Shown here one piece after another: positions 53,131-64,000 of a stretch of DNA of 64,000 nt. How positions within the stretch are numbered: the stretch's first letter is position 1; each line of letters starts with the position of its first letter. Position numbers and translations under genes: made by a program. The stretch is from Elysia crispata (taxonomy: Eukaryota > Mollusca > Gastropoda > Plakobranchidae). The notes below the pieces were generated by a model. It made no database searches and was not told where the DNA came from. It saw only the letters and a program-made list of their open reading frames with translations. The DNA lies in contig JAWDGP010004927.1 of the NCBI GenBank assembly GCA_033675545.1, forward strand, positions 1,494,001 to 1,558,000, written 5' to 3'.

Positions 53131-56100
53131 TTACTTCTCGGTTGACTCCAATATTTACAGAAAGTCTTTTATTCCGTAAGTAGGCCAACCCACTACTAGC
53201 ATGGTTCAACTGATGCAAACAGCATTTCGATTTCAACTGTTCTTCCCATTAATTTTTACTTCTATTATGAACTGTGTGGCAGATGTAAAGAAGCGAACGA
53301 TACCGCTGGTGTAATATCCGATTACAGTGAAGCGTTTTGCTCCAACTGAAGCCAACCCTCTTATAGCATTAGAAACGAAGTTTATTTTTTAATATTTTAT
53401 AACAGTTGCAATCTGTAATATATATATATACCGGGTACTGTCAATGATGAGAACATTAGGCTCACCATACACAAAAAAAAAACAAAAAAAAACAAAAACA
53501 AAACAAACGCAAAACACATTTTAAAAGGACATTTTATTATTTTGCAATCGTAGAGACATAAAAGTATGGGGAGACTGAGATAAAACTCTGAGAAAACGGA
53601 TAAGGAGCAAACAAGTTACATTTTAAGATAGAAAAAGAACAAATTGTTTTATTGAATTTGTTCACGATTTTAGAAAAAAAAAAGAGACAACTATCATTAA
53701 TGACCGCGCTAGCCGAGTGCTGTGCACAACTTTGTTGCATGATTGACTCGAGTCACGAGGAGAACATTAGCTATCTTAGGTCAAAACTCTTTATGCATTT
53801 TTCATTCCTCAACTAAAACTGATACATGAGAGGTTTGAAGCTGGACGGAGAATGGGCTTCAGCAGTGGGGGAGCTCCTCAACAGTTTGTATCTTACGTGC
53901 AATGTACACTCTTGTAACGTGGAGTCAGTTGAGAGTAAAACAGGGCAGTGGAACCAACAACAAAATCATACGTTGAAAATTACATTTGCGAAATAAAATA
54001 TATATTCGATAAAATCATCATTGCTGGTTCAACACAGCGTCTTTAACAAATAAATGCTGGCATTACTATAAAAAAAAGTCAATAATGTTATGATACGGGC
54101 GAAGTTGGTGATAATGATGATAAAGGTCACGGCAGAGCTGACGATGATGATGGCGATGGGAATAAAACATGGTAGTGATGATGGTCAGGATACGTAGGAA
54201 AAAATATTTGTACGCACTTCAATTTCAAGCAAGGCAATTAAAAAACATGATAGAAATAGTAAAATAAAACAAGAAAAAATTGTTAATTACAACAGTAAAA
54301 ATGTGATCTTTACTTTTTGTATGAAATAAAACGGAAACATAAAAATCCAACATACCTTTACCGAGTTTAATAGAAAAAAAACTCAATTAGTTCGTCTCAA
54401 TATGACTGTTATAAAGTTCTGTAAAGGTCGTGCAAGTTTAAACGTCATTCGATTATGATTAAAATTTCTTCTATTCGCCTCATTCTTATCACTTGCACAT
54501 AATCATACAGAGAAAGTAGGCCCAAAACCCCACTATTACTGAGTTCTTCTGACTGTCAGTGAACACTGCAAGCTGCCGTAAAAGTAAAACATAAGGAGTT
54601 CAAATAAACATGATGGACATGGAAAGGCTACAATCAAACCCGTTTCAGTAAAAAAAAGACAAAGAAAATAAATTAAAAGAATCAAACTTTTAACTTTGGT
54701 TATTGCACGGCCTCTGATCGACATTGAAGATTCTAGTCTCGTAAAATTTTACTTATAACACAAAAATTGACATAAAAAGAAATAAAATTGACTGCAGAAA
54801 AAAACTAACACCACCACTCGAAACAATCTTAATGAGATTGTGACTGCTTACAAAAACTTATCATATAACTCTTTTGAGGCAAAAAAAGAAAAAAAGAAAA
54901 AAAGAAACCCAACTATGGGTTCGATTTACATGTATCCTCTAGATGACTAAAATGAACACAGCATAATTATTTTACTTTGAAATAGACTATAGATTACGCT
55001 GGGTAAGATGTTCACCAAATATACATCAATCTTAACCACGATTCCGTTTAAAAAGCAAAACAAACAAACAAAAAAAAAACAACAACAAAAAACGAATCAC
55101 AATGCATCGAGGTTCGAGAATTGAGCGGTATGTGTCTAGATCTGTAAATATGATAAAAATTGTCCTTTAAGTTCGTTGGTGGGCTGGACTATTTGCCAAA
55201 CTGCTATTACACCTGCTTCAAAAGAGTTACATTATATGTATAAGTTTCTGAGAGTAAATTCACGTTTATTTAGAGGGCAGACCACTCCTATTAACGCACC
55301 AGAATATTTCAATTAATACAGATAGTCAATAAATTTACCTGGAAAAAATTGGATAGTCCTCAGACAATCGACTTAAATCGACTTTAAAAAAAAAAAAAAA
55401 ATTAAAATGTCACTTTGGCAAGTAAGCATGACGTGGCCATATTAATAGTAACATTGTTACAAAATTACAGGCTTTTTTTTCTAGAGTAACTTGAAGTTAC
55501 TGAGAGAAATCACATAGTTTAACCGAGCGAAACAGACTGAAAATTTTGCAGTTGAGATGAATTTTAATGTAAACTTTGTAAGTTAAAGCTGAAACAAATC
55601 TTCTCAGCTGCAGCTATAATAAAGCTATTAGTGCCTGTTTGTATTTCTGTACTTTTTTTTTTAGTTGGATAAAAGAATTTTTTTTTTGCGAAAGTTGTAA
55701 GGCAAAAAGATGGTTATGAAATATCATGAAAATATTTTTGAAAAAAAAAATTAACAAGCAAACGCTTTTGAAAGACACAAATATTTCATAACAATTCAGA
55801 AACAACAAATCGATAGTATATGTCGACACGTAACAGCTCACACAAATACATGAATAGATTTCAGGTCTATCCAAGGCAACATTTGATTATCAGTCACTAC
55901 CATTCCGGACGTTGATAAACCTGCAACTTTAAAAGTAAAACCATATTCTTCGGGTTAAATTCACCGACCGATTGGCTGCCTGCAAACAGACAACATGCTG
56001 GCTGACCTATAAACTTGTAGTTAAATTGGGTGAAATAAATATATAATATGTTTTTATTTTCATATCACAGCTTAGCTCTTTGAGTTTCCCTTCAAAACTT

Positions 56101-56364
56101 ATCAGATAGAGTAAAGTATTGAGAACACGACACGAAAGATTTCGTTCTGTAAAAACAGCAATGTGTCGCTCTTCAAATTGTTTGCAGTGAAATCGTTGTC
56201 TTTGAGAGTTCTTGCCCCTTCACAGCAGTGCAAGTCGCTAGGGCACAAAGCCTCCGTTTCTTGTCCATAGAGTAGGGAGATTTTTCATGTAAGTGTGGGA
56301 AGCAGATAAAGGGCCAGCAGTAGAAGGAATCCGGCGAGATACGATCCAGTATCAACTGTCTGCT
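53131..56364. other. Probable 3' UTR of the CAAX gene and intergenic sequence
   Basis: AT-rich with A-rich low-complexity runs (53470-53515, 54880-54910, 55060-55090) and no coding exon. The part next to 56365 should be the 3' UTR of the minus-strand gene. Confidence 0.4.
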
Positions 56365-59300
56365 TCACATGATCTGACAAGCTGAGCTCCCCTCCTTGGT
56401 CTTACCGTTCGACTTGACACTGCGGCTGCTCTGAGGGCCCGCGCCGTTAGACGCCTGGAACAGAGTGACAAACACACAATGGTGACACTTTGTACACTGT
56501 GAGAGGATAAGTAGATACAGGGAAATCCGCAAGAAAATTCTATTTTTCTTCTACAATGAGAATTAATCCTTGATAAATAATTAAGAATGGAATGAGTGTC
56601 ATCGACTGTGACGTTGAAAATAAAACAAATATTTGTCTAGAGACTGATGCCACAGTGAACTTCAAATATGCTTTACTTTACAGATAATAAAATTTTCCCT
56701 TTGAAAAAATTATTTTAAAAAATCTAATAAATGAAATTATATAATTGTTGCAAATCATGGTCTTTCATGAAATTCATTTGGCACGCTATGATCCTTTAAA
56801 ATACTCACGGTGGAAGACCTCATCAAATGAGACCCGATTTTGTGGTGTTGAGAGTCTCAACTTCAACAGGGTACATGTAACAAGTTCATTTTTTTAATGA
56901 TTTGTGTTATGCAAGATTGGCACTGAATTGGTCACTTGTTTTGTCTCTTAAAAATATTTTAATCGTTAAGCACCCATGACATTTTTGGTATGGGATAGAG
57001 AGGATTTTTAACGTTTTATTTTAATATTGGCTTTATAAGGCAGAATTGTGCATACTCACTGGTTTAGCACTATAGCAGCATCAGCCACTTGGAATTATTC
57101 TTTGCGGACAGTTAAAATACAACAAGCTAGGAGCAAGCCTCAAATTTATAAATTTATGTTTCATTAGGCTTTGAGCTTGTTAATTTAAATGGCGGTTAAT
57201 ATTTTCACTACCGTTAAAACTATTATACATAGATATAGAAGTTGTTAGTAAAATATGAGAGGCACACAACAACAACAACAACACACTTGGATAATGTTAG
57301 GTCAAGGGTTAAGCGATCAGTAACGCAAGTAGAAATGGTTAATTCGTAGCAAGCAAGAGGGAGATGGTAGACGGGGTTGAAGAGGAAGATGTATATGGTC
57401 AGGAGGAGCAAATTATATTCATGCAACGCCATCCTGAAAAACAATATTATCAATACAATGGCACTCATAAGAAACTAATTGTATATGACAATGGGACAAA
57501 TAAGACTATAAAAAAAATATTTACTGAAAGAAAAAAATTGTAGTTTATGACACAAAGCAACAAGTAAATGATATCTGCTCTGCTATTTCATTCAGAGTAG
57601 GCCTCGTCTAAACACATGTACATTCCTATCACAGCAAACTCTCACACTAACCCAACTTATTGACAGTTAAAAAAAATTTAATTCCCAATTTATAGGAATT
57701 TGTACGACTTTCTACAGCTTATGAATAACATAAATAACCAAAAAGCAAAAGTATATCATTATCTCAATACAGAAATTCTCTGAACATGGCTATAGTTATT
57801 CCTCGCCGTGGGAATCGCACGTGTGTTACTCAGTTTATAACAGAGGCCTACAGATTGCACTTCGCGATGGCTGTAAGCGTTGCAAAGCTAACCGACTTGC
57901 AAGCCTTATGAATCGATCAAGCTCAACATACTTTGATAACTCTAAATACAGGAATATACAAGAGCATATAAACTATGGTTATACAATAAAGAAAACACTT
58001 GCAACATATTCATGCATGCAGAATCAATGATTTCAAAAGCTACTTAGAGTTTTACTGAGTGCAAGAAATTGCTAACACACCTACGGTACTTATTACATGT
58101 ATGACGAGTTGTCATTGTGTTTAACATAAAAGAAAAGTGACATTTAAGTCGTTTGAACATTATTTGATCAGGTTTTCAAAGAATCAACATCATGGCATAT
58201 CTAAAATTGCTAAGTATTAAAATGGCTGAAATAATAAAATATCGAATATTAATTGACCACTAATTACTCTGATAACCAACACAGCCTCCGTAATAAACTG
58301 TGTAGTAATCTAGTTATTCTCATTGAGAACCAATATAATTAAGAACGCTCTGGAACTATTTCTATTGCAATATTAAGCCTTTCACATTTAAAAATCCTGC
58401 ATCGAACTGAAAATCAAAACAATAGTACAAGGTTGCGACATCACAGAACGTAGTGCAGGTATGAATCTTGGCACAAACAAAATATTTTGATGATCATGAT
58501 TGCCCACAATTTAAAGTTCATGGTTTATAGGGCCTATGCATGTAATTTCTACAATAAACTTATCGTTCATCAAAGATAAGTCCACTGGGTTAAAACAGTT
58601 GTCACCCTATTAAGGTTGGTTATTTAAGAATTAGAGTATACAGACTACTCATTAGATCATGCAATATTATCTTTACTGAAGGAAAGAGAAGACAAGGGTT
58701 CCCCATAGTCATTTCATTTATTCTTTCTGGTAAGAGAATAAATTTAGTCTCATTGTTAAAACATTTTTTCCTAACAGTTCACCGAAAATTCGAAAGATCC
58801 AGCCCACTGAGCCGCGGGTCAGGGCCAGAGTATTAAAACAAAACAAAACAAAACAAAAACGATCAATAAAACTCGTCTTCTCTTTCTTAAGGGTTGACAT
58901 TATTTCACACTCTACATGTATTTACACAGCCAGAGAGAGTTAATTATTAAGTTGGTGGACCTTATTTACACATGTCACTGTTACAATTAAAAATAATGCA
59001 CAAGACCAAAAGCAATGACAACATCCAATACAACAAACAGAAAAGGGATTGGCAGCAAATGCCTATGTTTTGTCAATATGAAAAAAAAAAATTTAATTTG
59101 AAATCGAAGCGAACCGCTACAATGATTGAATAGTATAAAACATCGACGACAACAACAACCAAATATATAAACTGCAAAGTATACTTCAATCCAAGAGATT
59201 AAAAAACCCCAAACACTATCACAGATTGTCTTGAAATATTTAAGTAAGTCCAGTCGGACGTAAAGACGGTTACAACCTCTCTATAAGGCCAAGTTATTCC

Positions 59301-60101
59301 GCCCCACCTCCCCAACCTCTCCCTCTTCGCAGACACGATGTTAAAAACTCTCCGATATCACTAGGCCAGCTTATCCTGTTGTCTGGAGCCTACACCACCT
59401 CTACGTGTAATTCGTTTTAGCAATTTTTGTCTACATAATAAAAGGAATCGGTAATGGAAATTGTATAAGAAATCTTTACAGTGTCGACACGTTTTATTTT
59501 TTTAAATATTAAGTGTTTCAACCTTGAATGTTAGTATGTGTTGTGAGGACACATTCAGATAGGGTTATGTTTATGTTAACATTATGTTTGGGTTGAAGAA
59601 TAATATCAAAGCTAAACCTAGCCTTGCTGATACCACTCCAGATTAAACAGAAAAATACATGATGCCAGTTGGCGAAGTCCAAGATTAACTCTCTATATCA
59701 AACGTTAAAAAGTTTAGGATACTGATTAGTGGAAACAACGTTAAAGAAAAGAAGGAAGAAAAACAAACAAGTATACATTTAAACTTAAAGTTTGAATTCA
59801 CTAAAACAGTTGCTATCAACAATTTGGCTTTCCATTTCCTATTTAAGACAAACTAATCTTTAATGTTATATTATTAGAATTTTATTCTACAGACTTCCTG
59901 TGCTGTGAAGTTCTATGTAGAATTCTTACCAGAAAGCAAGCGTGTGGAGCAAGCCTTAAAAAAAGTTACGCCATTTACACGATAAAACCACAATGGTTCT
60001 AAAAAGCAAGCCTAAAGAAAATCAACTTTCAGTTATACCAATATTACTTCAAAAACACAGGGGTTCTCAAAATTTTTTCTAAAAATAAACAGAACAAATC
60101 A

Positions 60102-60138
<37 letters not shown>

Positions 60139-60765
60139 GCAGGAGCAAATTCAAGAGAACTAAAACATCAACAGGGAACAACAAGGAACCATCAAGGTCA
60201 GAGCTAGGCAGCAGTCGACACAAGCACTGGGTAGCTTACTCGTCCGTCTTGACTGAGGTGCCTTGCCAGCTGGTAGTTGGATTTCTCCACCGGGAAATGA
60301 TGGTCCTTGACCTTGTTGTAGTCGATCACTCCGTTGGTTCGCTCCGCCTCCTTAGCGAGGGACTCCTCCTCCTCCCCGAACACAAACAGACTGACTGTGT
60401 CACCGTCCTCCGTCTATGATGAGCACCAAGAGAGGCAGGGTAGGGTTAGCACCGCAGCACACATGACACACGATCAACACACGGAATATAGTGGGGTTGC
60501 ATGGCGACTGCACATGACCCACTCTATACCCACGCCAGAGCATTAAAGTTTGGCCTGAACTGGGCTGATAATCGTGGGTTCACAGCCAGTACAAAAGTCT
60601 GGTTGCTAAATGTCGGATCTGTCAGAGATTAAGATTCTCTATCATCGACGTTAGAGACTTAATGTTGCTTTGTTTGACTTTAAAAAGAATGACAACCCGG
60701 AGTTTAAGCCTGGTATCGGATAGATTGATTCCTACCTCACGAGTAACAAGGTACGTGCTCTTCAT
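56365..60765 (-). CDS. Small predicted prenylated (CAAX) protein
   Basis: Two well-supported exons (minus strand): 60413-60240, 58 codons beginning TEDGDTVSLFVFGEEEESLA and ending LARHLSQDGR, donor GA|GTAAGC; and 56454-56365, 29 codons beginning ASNGAGPQSSRSVKSNGKTK and ending ACQIM, stop TGA. Both junctions are phase 0 and GT-AG, with good pyrimidine tracts. A candidate first exon, 60765-60736 (MKSTYLVTRE|GTAGGA), also ends in phase 0 and would give a 97-residue protein. The C-terminal CQIM is a canonical CAAX box; Met at the last position predicts farnesylation, and the preceding Lys/Arg/Ser-rich stretch would aid membrane binding. I do not recognise the family. The acidic first part (EEEE) and lack of hydrophobic segments suggest a soluble, membrane-tethered protein. 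The 5' end is uncertain: further exons may lie upstream, including a candidate at 63070-62952. Confidence 0.5.
56455..60239 (-). other. Last intron of the CAAX gene
   Basis: AT-rich 3.8 kb with no recognised exon. It has an ACA/AAC-rich patch at 57267-57283, AAAAC runs at 58837-58860 and an A18(GAAAA)n stretch at 60099-60137. Confidence 0.5.
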
Positions 60766-61680
60766 ACCATGCGTTCCATCGATCACAATAATTATTCAGA
60801 ACACCGTTTTGTTAGGGGCGGCGACTCGGTAAAAAGCTTGGGTATGAGGATTGGCAGAGTTATGTTGGCTGTAATGATTGATTGAGGCGAAAATTTTTTT
60901 TCTCTAGGACAACACGAACCAGTTCGGATCAGTTAATCAAAAAGTGGTATTCTTTATCTCACCTTAAAAAAAAACAACCCTTAAATTTGATAATATTTAG
61001 TACCATGTGACATTAAAAAATAACTGGCATGCCTGACCTGAGTTGTGTTAGTCCTGGCAGCAGATTACCTCGACATGATATTCAAAACTGAGATATTCTT
61101 CATCGAAGTTAAAAAAAAAAATCAAGATAAAAGTTTTATCATACTTTGCCTGAATGGATTTTCCATAGCCAAGCGAGATATGATGACAAACAGACCCTAT
61201 CAGAACTGACAAGTTCGAATAGTTTCCGATGACCTTAGATCAACAATTTCTGTCCAGTTGTGGCCAGACTTTTCTGCTCTGTTTTGAGACGGGCTGTCTG
61301 GAGCCGACCAGAACTAGAAATAAAGATAAGCTACCTGGAGGCGGTATGATTATTCCACAAGTAACCACTCAAACATTTCTTGAGGGAAATCTTACGTATG
61401 AGTGGCACTAACTATGAACCCGACCATCCATTTTTGTCGTTGTTTTTTCATGATTCAAATGACCTAGAATTATTTCGAGTGTTTGTTTAAAATAAAGTGT
61501 ACAAAACAGATTCCATAACTGCATAGGAAGATGAAGCTTGTTTAACTCTACAAAAAAGCTTCTTAAAGAAAAACTTCTGAATCCGCTTGCAACGGATCCC
61601 GCTGCATTGAGATCATTAAGTTGTGCAGTCTAAATAGCTGCATTGGAGCATCCGACAGATAGAATTAACAAAATCAGAGC
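60766..61680. other. Flank of the CAAX gene
   Basis: No firm exon. On the minus strand the frame stays open for 10 codons before the candidate start MKSTYLVTRE (IIIVIDGTHG), but there is no AG acceptor before it, which favours a first exon. Confidence 0.35.
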
Positions 61681-61684
61681 ATCA

Positions 61685-61923
61685 AGAAGAAGAAGAAGAA
61701 GAAGAAGAAGAAGAAGAAGAAGAAGAAGAAGAAGAAGAAGAAGAAGAAGAAGAAGAAGAAGAAGAAGAAGAAGAAGAAGAAGAAGAAGAAGAAGAAGAAG
61801 AAGAAGAAGAAGAAGAAGAAGAAGAAGAAGAAGAAGAAGAAGAAGAAGAAGAAGAAGAAGAAGAAGAAGAAGAAGAAGAAGAAGAAGAAGAAGAAGAAGA
61901 AGAAGAAGAAGAAGAAGAAGAAG

Positions 61924-61989
<66 letters not shown>

Positions 61990-61990
61990 A
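61685..61990. repeat. (AAG)n followed by (AAC)n microsatellite
   Basis: About 80 uninterrupted AAG units (61685-61924), directly followed by about 20 AAC units and then ACC/ACA-rich sequence to 62040. Homopurine-homopyrimidine DNA of this length can form triplexes. The long Arg, Leu or Phe frames are artefacts of the repeat. Confidence 0.99.
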
Positions 61991-62040
61991 ACACCACCAT
62001 CACTACCACCACCAAACAACAACAACAATAACAACAACAA

Positions 62041-64000
62041 AACCCACTACGCAAAAAGGGGAAAAGGCGAAAAAAAAAAAGGTTAAAAACAAACAACAAA
62101 AACAACTAACAAACAATGAAACCAAGGAAATTATTCTTTGCTTTCGCTCTCGTCTTGAGTCATCTGTGATAAGCTCAGCAATTATCTCCCTTTTGTTCTG
62201 TTCTAGTTTTGCTTCCGATTCTGTTACCAGTTATAAAAAAAATATCCTGAAATGTTCATTGAAATGCTTACCGAAAATATCACTACTAGAAAGGTATGCG
62301 TTCTTAATTAATATAAAGCTCGTGCATATTAAATATCTCATTCGCTTTGAATAAGTTGTATTATGCAGTGTTTAAAGCAAAACAATAATAAAGAATTTTA
62401 ATAGTAAACCAAAAGTAATGGGCATAGAAAACACTGAAAAATTGGGGTAAGAGATAAAGTTTCCATTGAGAAAATAATTTGACGCTAAACGTTCCCCCCC
62501 CACCCCCTTTTGCACAATTTGCATAACTAAAACAGCAGATGGGTGGAGAGAGTAGAAGCGATCTTTACTATGGTTACAGATTATGTTTAAAAGAGTTACC
62601 GAGTACCGGTACATTTCAACCTGCAGTCTCAATCATCCTTTGGTTTTAATGATAAGGGAAAAGAAACTCAAACACTTTACTGAGTTGGTGTTCGTCTAAA
62701 AAATCATGTGAGAAATGTCTTATAGTCACTAGTTATGTACGCATGCCTCTCTATAATTACTATTATTAATTGCGGCATTGATGTAGATAAACACATAATG
62801 TGACTCAGTAGCGAAAGCGTACACATTGAAAAGTTATCTGATTAAAGGAACATAATAATTATTGCAGAAATAATGCAGAGGGATTGCTAAATTAAAAAAT
62901 GTTACAATAATCTCTATATCTATATCGCCGTTCACATCCTAGTGCTCCGACCTGGACGTCTCGCTGCCTCTCGGATGTTCGCTGATAGACTCCTCCACTG
63001 TGGTCTATAGATCTGCTGCTATTGACCTCAGATGGTCGAGGTCGTTCTTGGTTTAAGCTCGCCAGCTGGTCTGCGATTGATATCTTAGTGAATGACTATT
63101 GGCAGTGTTGTTATGGGCCTTAATAATACATACGGGTTTAAATAATACCTGTCGATTAAAAAAGTTCCTCTCAAAACTGCTGAGGTGACGTTTTAAAGTG
63201 GACTGAGATATCACTAAAAAATATTTTTACATGGTAACAATTTCGGTCCCGAGGTGTTGACTTAATCTGGATTCCACCGTAAACCAAGAATGCGAGAGGG
63301 ATGCTCAGTATTTGGTCTGCAGAGGCTCGATTAAACATTAAATGTACAGAATTGTGTAAAAAATCCAGGACAATAGTTTTTAAACTTAAGAAAAGAGTGT
63401 TCTTTTTTTTTTTTACAGACTAATTGAATCTGGCTATAATTATACGCAATGGGTTTACAGGCTAATATTAGCGGTTTGCTTTCTCAATGGATTTAATTGA
63501 AATAACTGCACTGTTAGAGGCCAGTTCTTGTCCATAGATCTTTAAACAACATGCAAATAATGAAACATGGAGAGAATAACAGAGGCCATAAAATGTGGTT
63601 GGAGAATTGCGAGCAGAGAAAAATAAAACAGGGATACGAGTGAGCAGTGTTAAACTGGTCATGCATGAACCATATTGACTGGTGCATCTGAAGTTGGCAT
63701 GTGAACAAAAAATATTAAAATCCAATTTTTAGTTATAAAGATGTAATTTTTTATGTTACAAAAAAATTAGTTTAATTAAAAATAATGACAAAAAATTAAT
63801 TGCTTGGTGCATTTGAAAGCTTTTAACGTTGTGTACATGATTCATTGACCTTTTCCAACTGAACTTTTGTTCTTTTTGTCGTCGCGGAATTTAAAGGGAA
63901 CATGGGCAGTTCCAGACACAAAGCAATGCAAAACTAGCCTTAAAACGGTAAAAAGGGACAAAAAAGCAGCCAGACAAAAAAACGCAGAACCAAACAAACA
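62041..64000. other. Right-hand end of the window
   Basis: Apart from the candidate exon at 62952-63070, I see no exon, RNA gene or transposon. There are short C-runs at 62493-62508 and A/T homopolymers. Confidence 0.45.
62952..63070 (-). CDS. Low-confidence candidate exon upstream of the CAAX gene
   Basis: After CAATCGCAG, 119 bases are open on the minus strand and relatively GC-rich (QLASLNQERPRPSEVNSSRS, then SERQRDVQ). It ends CAG|GTCGGA in phase 0, which would fit the exon at 60413. The donor is weak and no family is recognised, so this may be chance. Confidence 0.25.

Noticed and set aside
61630-62105. Poly-Arg, poly-Leu and poly-Phe frames
   Set aside because: They are produced solely by the (AAG)n/(AAC)n array.

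Overview
The window looks like a stretch of an animal nuclear genome, most likely from a mollusc and probably a gastropod. It is AT-rich, with small exons in long introns, GT-AG splice sites, very long GA/CT microsatellites, several minisatellites, and clusters of the palindromic motif AGATCT/TCTAGA. The phylum is an inference from gene content and repeat style; no marker sequence was compared.

Three genes can be assembled exon by exon with every splice phase consistent and a total coding length divisible by three. (1) RABIF/MSS4, minus strand, 3 exons between 7362 and 10635, 131 codons: a zinc-binding Rab-interacting factor. (2) An acid phosphatase type 7 (ACP7, purple acid phosphatase family) homologue, minus strand, 10 exons between 16989 and 27320, 599 codons. 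It keeps the family fold but has lost most metal-binding residues and has gained a C-terminal transmembrane segment and an acidic tail. (3) An E2F4/5-type transcription factor, plus strand, 9 exons between 31504 and 45113, 402 codons, with a second possible terminal exon at 42497. Two further minus-strand genes are proposed with lower confidence. One is a small unrecognised protein (exons at 30303-30216 and 29043-28862) whose start lies 1.2 kb from the E2F start, in divergent orientation. The other is a short protein ending in a CAAX prenylation box (exons near 60765, 60413-60240 and 56454-56365).

Layout: 1-7.3 kb is non-coding with a LINE remnant and repeats. 7.3-10.6 kb is RABIF. 10.6-17 kb is non-coding with a LINE 3' end and microsatellites. 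17-27.3 kb is the ACP7-like gene. 28.8-30.3 kb is the small gene. 31.5-45.1 kb is E2F, whose 7.1-kb first intron holds a palindrome, a CRE-bearing GC-rich island, G-tracts and a 14-copy minisatellite, and whose last intron holds a non-autonomous hAT-like transposon. 45.1-56.3 kb is non-coding with two minisatellite fields. 56.3-60.8 kb is the CAAX gene. 60.8-64 kb is non-coding with a very long AAG/AAC array.

The genes have no obvious shared pathway: vesicle traffic (RABIF), a cell-surface pseudophosphatase-like protein, cell-cycle transcription (E2F), and a prenylated protein. The most interesting items are the degenerate active site of the membrane-anchored ACP7 homologue, an alternative E2F end that would remove the pocket-protein binding region, the splice-site-like minisatellite in E2F intron 1, and the consistent placement of the CT strand of GA/CT arrays on the sense strand of the surrounding gene.
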